Source: Anaerolineales bacterium | GTDB lineage: Bacteria > Chloroflexota > Anaerolineae > Anaerolineales > DRMV01 | Assembly: GCA_026991215.1 (NCBI GenBank) | Contig: JALXBY010000293.1 | Coordinates: 1-12,895 of the forward strand | Reading direction: 5' to 3' | DNA length: 12,895 nt | Part shown: positions 8,925 through 12,895 of the stretch, one piece after another | How positions within the stretch are numbered: the first letter of the stretch is position 1 | Layout: each line of letters begins with the position of its first letter | Made by a program: the position numbers and the translations under genes | The notes under the pieces: generated by a model | The model's database searches: none | The model's input: only the letters and a program-made list of their open reading frames with translations | What the model was told of the DNA's origin: nothing

Positions 8925-9773
8925 ATGCCCACTGACCACTCACCACTGCCCACTCACCACTTGCCTCCACCCTGGGGTGAGCCGCCGCCGGAAACGTGGC
9001 GCCGGGCGTGGCGGGGCGTGCCCATCCCCGCGTGGCGGTATCTTTCCCAGGTCACCTCGACCCAGGACCTGGCCCGGATTTGGGCCGAACAGGGAGCGCA
9101 GGAAGGGTGCCTGGTGTATGCGGAACGCCAGACCCGGGGCCGCGGTCGCGCGGGCCGGACCTGGCGTTCCCGGCCCGGTGCGAGCCTGACCTTTTCCCTG
9201 ATTCTCCGGCCGCGGCCCCAGGAAGCACCCTACCTGAGCCGGTTGAGCGGCTGGGCGGCTGTGGCCGTGAGCACAGTGCTGGAAACCCGCTACCGCCTCC
9301 GGCCGGAAATCAAGTGGCCCAACGACGTGCTCCTGGCCGGGAAGAAGGTGGCCGGCATTTTGGTGGAAGCGGAATGGCGGGGTGGCCAGGTCCCCGCGTA
9401 CGTCATCGTGGGCATTGGGGTCAACGTCACCCCCGCCGCGTACGCGGGGTGCCAGGCCCTCCCCTTTCCCGCAACCGCGTTGCAGGAACACGTGCCGGGG
9501 GCCGTCTCCCGACCGGATTTGCTGGTCGCCCTCTGGCGGGCGCTGATGCAATGGCGGCCCTGGCTGGGCCATCCCCGGCTGGTGCAGGCGTGGGAGGCAC
9601 GGCTGGCCTACCGGGGCCAGGAGGTCTGGGTCCATCCCCTGGAGGGGCAGGCTTACCCGGCCCGCCTCCTGGGCCTGACGCCGGACGGTCGGCTGCGAGT
9701 TCGCCTGGGTTCGGGTCGCGTCCAGACCCTGACAGCAGTGGCCATGCTGCGCCCGCGGGGGCCTGGGGCGTGA
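8925..9773 (+). CDS. birA: Biotin--[acetyl-CoA-carboxylase] ligase BirA (no DNA-binding domain)
   Basis: Activates biotin as biotinyl-AMP and transfers it to the lysine of biotin carboxyl carrier proteins; cytoplasmic, 282 residues. The catalytic domain shows TSTQD (44-48), the adenylate loop RQTRGRGRAGRTW (68-80), KWPNDVLL (130-137), KKVAGILVE (140-148) and GIGVNV (163-168). A small C-terminal beta domain follows at about 235-280. There is no N-terminal helix-turn-helix, so it should not be the repressor type. The start is uncertain: the ATG at 8925 is the only ATG and has at best a weak AGGCG ten bases upstream. The first 13 codons are largely a 7-bp tandem repeat (MPTDHSPLPTHHL), not typical protein sequence. 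TTG at 8961 or GTG at 9018 are alternatives that keep the whole catalytic domain. Confidence 0.9.
   Translation: MPTDHSPLPTHHLPPPWGEPPPETWRRAWRGVPIPAWRYLSQVTSTQDLARIWAEQGAQEGCLVYAERQTRGRGRAGRTWRSRPGASLTFSLILRPRPQEAPYLSRLSGWAAVAVSTVLETRYRLRPEIKWPNDVLLAGKKVAGILVEAEWRGGQVPAYVIVGIGVNVTPAAYAGCQALPFPATALQEHVPGAVSRPDLLVALWRALMQWRPWLGHPRLVQAWEARLAYRGQEVWVHPLEGQAYPARLLGLTPDGRLRVRLGSGRVQTLTAVAMLRPRGPGA
8929..8963. repeat. Heptamer tandem repeat, five CCACTNN units
   Basis: Five contiguous 7-bp units: CCACTGA, CCACTCA, CCACTGC, CCACTCA and CCACTTG. On the other strand they read NNAGTGG, which translates to the familiar VVSGQW pattern of intergenic minisatellites. The array starts in the second codon of the annotated birA. 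Because seven is not a multiple of three, gain or loss of one unit would shift the frame from that ATG. Confidence 0.85.
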
Positions 9774-9801
9774 TTCCTCTCTTAAATTCGTCCAAAGCCA
9801 C

Positions 9802-9829
9802 TTGACATCCAAGATATACGGGATATACT
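9802..9829 (+). promoter_or_regulatory. Strong sigma70-like promoter upstream of the KamA-like gene
   Basis: Perfect -35 TTGACA (9802-9807) and TATACT -10 (9824-9829) with a 16-base spacer; transcription would start near 9836. The spacer and -10 include a direct repeat GATATAC-GG-GATATAC (9813-9828). Confidence 0.75.
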
Positions 9830-9831
9830 GC

Positions 9832-9844
9832 GTTGGCGTCCAAC
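9832..9844. promoter_or_regulatory. Short palindrome at the predicted transcription start
   Basis: GTTGG-CGT-CCAAC is a perfect 5-bp inverted repeat around three bases, centred near the predicted +1. A second smaller one, CTTG-N5-CAAG (9801-9813), overlaps the -35. Both would be suitable repressor sites, but no regulator gene lies nearby. Confidence 0.3.
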
Positions 9845-9869
9845 AAGGAAAACAACCGTCCCCCGCAGG

Positions 9870-9893
9870 AGAGTGCCTTGGGCACTCTTTTTT
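9870..9893 (+). terminator. Intrinsic terminator inside the leader of the KamA-like gene
   Basis: Perfect 8-bp stem AGAGTGCC (9870-9877) / GGCACTCT (9881-9888), a 3-base loop, then a run of six T (9888-9893). It lies after the promoter and 77 bases before the KamA-like ATG, so transcripts from that promoter must read through it to reach the gene. It would also end birA readthrough transcripts. The promoter-terminator pair defines a potential RNA of about 58 nucleotides. Confidence 0.8.
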
Positions 9894-9970
9894 ACTATCC
9901 CCGCCCTTCCATATCCCCCCTTCATCCCCCGGTTGGCCCAATCAAATATTCCAACCCAAGGAGGTGACCT

Positions 9971-11371
9971 ATGTCCGCGTCCGCGTTTGCCGGCCGCTAT
10001 CCGACCCGTTATCAGGCCATCACCATCCACAACATCAAGAAGCACCCCATCTGGGAGCGCCTCAGCCCTGAGTGGCGCGAGGCCATCGATGTGACCGCCC
10101 GCGTACTGCCCTTCCGCACCAACGTGTACGTCATCGAAGAACTGATTGACTGGGACCGCATTCCCGAAGACCCCATCTTCCAACTCACCTTCCCCCAGCC
10201 CGGCATGCTGGCCCCTGAGGACTACGCGGCCATGCGGGATGCCCTCCGCCGCGGGGCGCCCCGGGCCGAAATCCTCGCGCTGGCCAACCAGATTCGCTAC
10301 AAACTCAACCCCCACCCCGCGGGCCAGATGACCCACAACGTGCCCTACATGGACGGCAAGCGCCTCTGGGGCCTGCAGCACAAGTACCGCGAGACCGTGC
10401 TCTTCTTCCCCGCCCAGGGCCAGACCTGCCACGCGTACTGCACCTACTGTTTCCGCTGGGCCCAGTTCGTGGGCATCGAGGAACTCAAGTTCGAGGCCAA
10501 AGAAGTGGACATGCTGGTGGAGTACCTCAAGCGGCACCCCTTCGTCACGGACATCCTCTTCACCGGCGGCGACCCCATGATTATGCGGGCCCGGGCCCTG
10601 CGGAAGTACATCGAACCCCTGCTCAGCCCTGAACTGGACCACGTGCAGAACATCCGCATCGGGACCAAGGCCCTCTCCTACTGGCCCCAGCGCTTCGTGA
10701 CCGACGACGACGCGGACGAGGTGCTGCGCCTGTACGAGGACATCGTCAAGGCCGGCCGGCACCTGGCCATCATGGCCCACTTCAGCCACTGGAAGGAAAT
10801 GGAGACGCCCATCGTGCAGGAGGCCATCCGCCGGGTGCGGAACACCGGTGCGGAAATCCGCATGCAGGCGCCGCTGGTCCGCCACGTGAACGACGCGCCC
10901 GAGGTCTGGGCCACCATGTGGCGCCAGGGCGTGCGCCTGGGCATGATTCCCTACTACATGTTCGTGGAACGGGATACGGGACCCAAGAACTACTTCGAGG
11001 TGCCTCTGGCCGAGGCCGTGGACATCTTCCACAAGGCCTTCATGCAGGTCTCGGGCCTGGCCCGGACCGTGCGTGGACCGTCCATGTCCGCGTGGCCGGG
11101 CAAGGTGCGGGTGCTGGGCGTCACCGAAATCAACGGCGAGAAGGTCTTCGTGCTGGACTTCCTCCAGGGCCGCAACCCCCGCTGGAACGGCCGCATCTTC
11201 TTCGCCCAGTTCGACCCCGAAGCCACCTGGCTGAACGAACTCAAACCGGCCTTTGGCCAGGAGAAGTTCTTCTTCGAGGAAGAACCTTACTACCACTGGT
11301 GGGAGTACGAATACGAAGACCCCCTGGCCCGGGAGATGCCCGTGGCCGAACCCCTGCCCGTCTACGCCTGA
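9971..11371 (+). CDS. KamA-family radical SAM, PLP-dependent aminomutase-like protein
   Basis: A 466-residue relative of lysine 2,3-aminomutase, cytoplasmic. The radical SAM motif is C153-x3-C157-x2-C160 (CHAYCTYC), followed by R162, which aligns with the substrate-carboxylate Arg of KamA. A GGDP motif (199-202), MQAPLVRHVND (298-308, KamA-like) and a candidate PLP Lys at K378 (SAWPGK) follow. By manual alignment the two aspartates that hold the lysine side chain in KamA (D293 and D330 of the Clostridium subterminale enzyme) are R334 and S371 here, so L-lysine is probably not the substrate. The cysteine cluster at the KamA C-terminus is absent; instead there is an aromatic, acidic tail (439-456). 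It could be an aminomutase for another amino acid or a non-aminomutase homologue. The start is firm: ATG with AAGGAGGTG and six bases of spacing. It is monocistronic, with a terminator on each side. Confidence 0.85.
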   Translation: MSASAFAGRYPTRYQAITIHNIKKHPIWERLSPEWREAIDVTARVLPFRTNVYVIEELIDWDRIPEDPIFQLTFPQPGMLAPEDYAAMRDALRRGAPRAEILALANQIRYKLNPHPAGQMTHNVPYMDGKRLWGLQHKYRETVLFFPAQGQTCHAYCTYCFRWAQFVGIEELKFEAKEVDMLVEYLKRHPFVTDILFTGGDPMIMRARALRKYIEPLLSPELDHVQNIRIGTKALSYWPQRFVTDDDADEVLRLYEDIVKAGRHLAIMAHFSHWKEMETPIVQEAIRRVRNTGAEIRMQAPLVRHVNDAPEVWATMWRQGVRLGMIPYYMFVERDTGPKNYFEVPLAEAVDIFHKAFMQVSGLARTVRGPSMSAWPGKVRVLGVTEINGEKVFVLDFLQGRNPRWNGRIFFAQFDPEATWLNELKPAFGQEKFFFEEEPYYHWWEYEYEDPLAREMPVAEPLPVYA

Positions 11372-11387
11372 GCCGGAACCTCTGACG

Positions 11388-11422
11388 AAAACGGGGCCGG
11401 GCACGACCCGGCCCCGTTTTTT
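11388..11422. terminator. Bidirectional intrinsic terminator
   Basis: A 10-bp perfect G+C stem, CGGGGCCGGG (11392-11401) / CCCGGCCCCG (11407-11416), with a 5-base loop, is flanked by AAAA on the left and TTTTTT on the right. On the plus strand it ends the KamA-like transcript 17 bases after the stop. On the minus strand, with four T following, it ends the der-deoC operon about 30 bases after its last gene. Confidence 0.92.
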
Positions 11423-11450
11423 ATGCGGGGTTACCTGGTCGGAAACGTCT

Positions 11451-11666
11451 TTAAAAGCCCCCCGCGGGGAACAGCCGCCACCAGTTCGTGGTCAACAACA
11501 CCCGGCACACCAAAAGCAGGAAAATCAGCAGGAGCAGCACCCCGCACCCAATGCCGGTGCAGGAGCACCCCCGGCCAAAACCAAAGCGCTCCTGGAGGAA
11601 ATCGAACAGCCAGGCCAGAAGCAGCAGGCGCAACAGCCCGCCCAGGCATCCGGGACGCTCGTCCAT
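11451..11666 (-). CDS. Small cysteine-containing membrane protein
   Basis: A 71-residue protein that I do not recognise. Two hydrophobic segments (about 8-24 and 42-58) flank a short loop with a cysteine cluster, GCSCTGIGCG (33-42, cysteines 34, 36 and 41); further cysteines are at 7 and 54. A likely arrangement is a two-helix hairpin in the membrane with the cysteines near one face. The evidence that it is a gene is good: GGAGG (11673-11677) six bases before the ATG, 29 bases after the deoC stop codon, and a terminator just beyond it. The cysteines could bind a metal or form disulfides; no function is assigned. A longer open frame on the same strand (11431-11673) lies in another frame and lacks these signals. 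Confidence 0.75.
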   Translation of the reverse strand: MDERPGCLGGLLRLLLLAWLFDFLQERFGFGRGCSCTGIGCGVLLLLIFLLLVCRVLLTTNWWRLFPAGGF

Positions 11667-11695
11667 GGTTCACCTCCAGTGGGGGTCCGGGCCGG

Positions 11696-12481
11696 TTACG
11701 CCCTGCCCTGGGCTTCCTTCATGATGCGTACGCCCGTGCTGGTCCCCAGGCGGTTGGCACCGGCTTCCAGCATCTGCATGGCCTGGGCATAGGTGCGGAT
11801 GCCGCCCGCGGCCTTGACGCCCATTTTGTCCCCCACGGTCTTGCGCATCAGGCGGACGTCCTCCACCGTGGCCCCCCGGGGGCCAAAGCCGGTGGAGGTC
11901 TTCACGAAGTCCGCGCCCGCGGCCTCGGCCAGCAGGCACCCCCGCACGATTTCCTCGGGGGTCAGCAGGCCGGTTTCCAGAATCACCTTGACCTTGGCCC
12001 CGGCCTCTTTCGCCACGTCCACCACCGCGTAGATGTGCTGGAACACCCGGTCGTAGCGGCCGGCCTTGAGGTAGCCCACGGGCAGTACCATGTCCAGTTC
12101 CTGCGCGCCGTCGTGCAGGGCCTGCATGGCCTCGTACATCTTGGTCCGGGCCTCGGTGGAACCCAGGGGGAAGCCCACCACGGTGCACACCTTGACGTCG
12201 CTGCCGGAAAGCAGGTCCGCGGCCAGAGAGACGTACATGGGCGCCACGCAGACCGCGGCAAAGCCCCATTCCAGGGCTTCCCGGCACAGGGTTTCGATGT
12301 CCCGGGGCGTGGCTTCGGGTTTGAGCAGGGTATGGTCGATGTAACGGGCCAGGGTCTTGGGCCCCGGGGGTGGCAGTTCCTCTTCGCCTTCGGGGTTGAG
12401 CCAGCGCGCGGTCTGCCACTGGGCCCAGCGGACGACCCGCAACTCCCCATCTGGATGATTGCCGTTGAGGTGTTTGGCCAT
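11696..12481 (-). CDS. deoC: Deoxyribose-phosphate aldolase DeoC
   Basis: Class I aldolase that splits 2-deoxyribose 5-phosphate into acetaldehyde and glyceraldehyde 3-phosphate in deoxynucleoside breakdown; cytoplasmic, 261 residues. TIM-barrel motifs: IDHTLLKP (48-55), VVGFPLGS (101-108), ELDMVLP (128-134, catalytic Asp130), FVKTSTGFG (192-200, Schiff-base Lys194) and GVKAAGGIR (221-229, Lys223). All three catalytic residues of the E. coli enzyme have counterparts. About 40 residues precede the barrel. Two adjacent ATGs exist: the one used here has GGAGG (12488-12492) six bases upstream, as in neighbouring genes; the one at 12484 has only three bases. The first overlaps the der stop codon as ATGA and the second shares one base with it, so translation is probably coupled. 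It is the second gene of the der operon. Confidence 0.95.
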   Translation of the reverse strand: MAKHLNGNHPDGELRVVRWAQWQTARWLNPEGEEELPPPGPKTLARYIDHTLLKPEATPRDIETLCREALEWGFAAVCVAPMYVSLAADLLSGSDVKVCTVVGFPLGSTEARTKMYEAMQALHDGAQELDMVLPVGYLKAGRYDRVFQHIYAVVDVAKEAGAKVKVILETGLLTPEEIVRGCLLAEAAGADFVKTSTGFGPRGATVEDVRLMRKTVGDKMGVKAAGGIRTYAQAMQMLEAGANRLGTSTGVRIMKEAQGRA

Positions 12482-12895
12482 CATCGTCCTCCTTTTCTGT
12501 GTTTCCTGCGCTCCCGTTTGCGCAGGATGAACCGAATGGGCGTGCCGGGGAAGGGGAATTCCTCGCGAATGCGGTTTTCCAGGTAGCGGAGGTACGAAAA
12601 ATGGGCCAGGTCCGGGTCGTTGACGTGGAGCACGATGGTGGGCGGCGGCGGACCCACCTGGGCCGCGAAGTACACCTTGAACTCCCGGTTCCCTTTGTGG
12701 GGCGGCGGCTGGGCTTCCATGGCCGCTTCGATGATGCGGTTGAGCCGGGAAGTGGGAATCCGTTGCTTGCGGGCCTCCGCGACCTCGACCACTTTGGCCA
12801 GAATCTCCCCGACCCGGCGGCCGGTCTTGGCCGAAACGAAGAGGATGGGGGCATAGTCCAGGAAGCGGAGCCGATGGCGCACGTATTCCTGGTAG
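12481..12895 (-). CDS. der: Ribosome-associated GTPase Der (EngA), C-terminal part
   Basis: The last 137 residues of the double-GTPase Der, needed for 50S ribosome assembly; the 5' part lies beyond the window. The visible part starts in the second G domain (the G5 motif VSAKTG, preceded by RFLDYAPILF) and continues into the C-terminal KH-like domain. That domain shows the typical LNRIIEAAM, FKVYFAAQVG, PPTIVLHVND, FSYLRYLENRIRE and GTPIRFILRKR segments. It ends in a basic tail (RKRERRKHRKGGR). The stop codon overlaps the deoC start, and the two genes share a transcript. Confidence 0.93.
   Translation of the reverse strand, partial: YQEYVRHRLRFLDYAPILFVSAKTGRRVGEILAKVVEVAEARKQRIPTSRLNRIIEAAMEAQPPPHKGNREFKVYFAAQVGPPPPTIVLHVNDPDLAHFSYLRYLENRIREEFPFPGTPIRFILRKRERRKHRKGGR

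Noticed and set aside
8773..8970. N-terminal extension of the M20 hydrolase frame upstream of 8772
   Set aside because: The ATG at 8772 has a perfect ribosome binding site and a TATAAT promoter; the extension would translate the promoter and the heptamer repeat.
6024..9189. Long plus-strand frames opposite rimO and the M20 hydrolase (649 and 514 residues)
   Set aside because: They are antisense to genes with intact catalytic motifs and read through promoters and gene borders.
9873..10094. Possible leader ORF of 73 codons starting with GTG inside the terminator hairpin
   Set aside because: The purine-rich site directly abuts the GTG with no spacer, the frame runs out of register into the KamA-like gene, and the peptide is Pro-rich without any amino-acid run typical of attenuator peptides.
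9782..11404. A 540-residue minus-strand frame
   Set aside because: It is antisense to the KamA-like gene, extends through the terminator and the promoter region, and has no recognisable motif.
11423..12586. A 387-residue plus-strand frame
   Set aside because: It is antisense to deoC, the small membrane protein and der; its composition is typical of a shadow frame.

Overview
This is a G+C-rich chromosomal window with compact, bacterial gene order, clear GGAGG-type ribosome binding sites and sigma70-like promoters. The gene families (ClpC, a single-PDZ site-2 protease, an MA-type membrane metallopeptidase, a HEAT-repeat protein, a KamA-like radical SAM enzyme), the CCACTNN heptamer minisatellite and the CACAGAGACAC/GTGTCCTCCGTG palindrome together suggest a Chloroflexota (Anaerolineae-like) bacterium. 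That assignment is inference; no rRNA or other decisive marker is present.

Layout, left to right. (1) 1-2271, minus: clpC, cut off at its 3' end by the window edge, with its own promoter. (2) 2272-2484: intergenic, holding the clpC promoter and two overlapping inverted repeats. (3) 2485-7388, minus: a four-gene operon transcribed in the order rimO, rseP-type S2P protease, HEAT-repeat protein, membrane-anchored MA-type metallopeptidase, from a well-formed promoter at 7471-7499. (4) 7561-8772, minus: an M20-family (YgeY-like) metallohydrolase with its own TATAAT promoter, divergent from (5) 8925-9773, plus: birA, a biotin-protein ligase without a DNA-binding domain, whose annotated start lies next to a 5 x 7 bp tandem repeat. 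(6) 9774-9970: a regulatory leader with a strong promoter followed by an intrinsic terminator. (7) 9971-11371, plus: a KamA-like radical SAM/PLP protein with an altered substrate pocket. (8) 11388-11422: a bidirectional terminator shared with the converging minus-strand operon (9) der (partial) - deoC - small cysteine-containing membrane protein, 11451-12895.

Most genes are housekeeping: protein quality control (ClpC, S2P protease, MA peptidase), ribosome modification and assembly (RimO, Der), cofactor attachment (BirA) and deoxyribonucleotide catabolism (DeoC). The least ordinary part is the KamA-like enzyme and its leader. Both side-chain-binding aspartates of lysine 2,3-aminomutase appear replaced (by Arg and Ser), while the cluster cysteines, the carboxylate-binding Arg and the PLP lysine are kept. 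Its mRNA leader carries a terminator between promoter and gene, which suggests attenuation or a short RNA. No mobile element, CRISPR array, tRNA or rRNA was seen, and no stretch longer than 300 bases lacks a gene.
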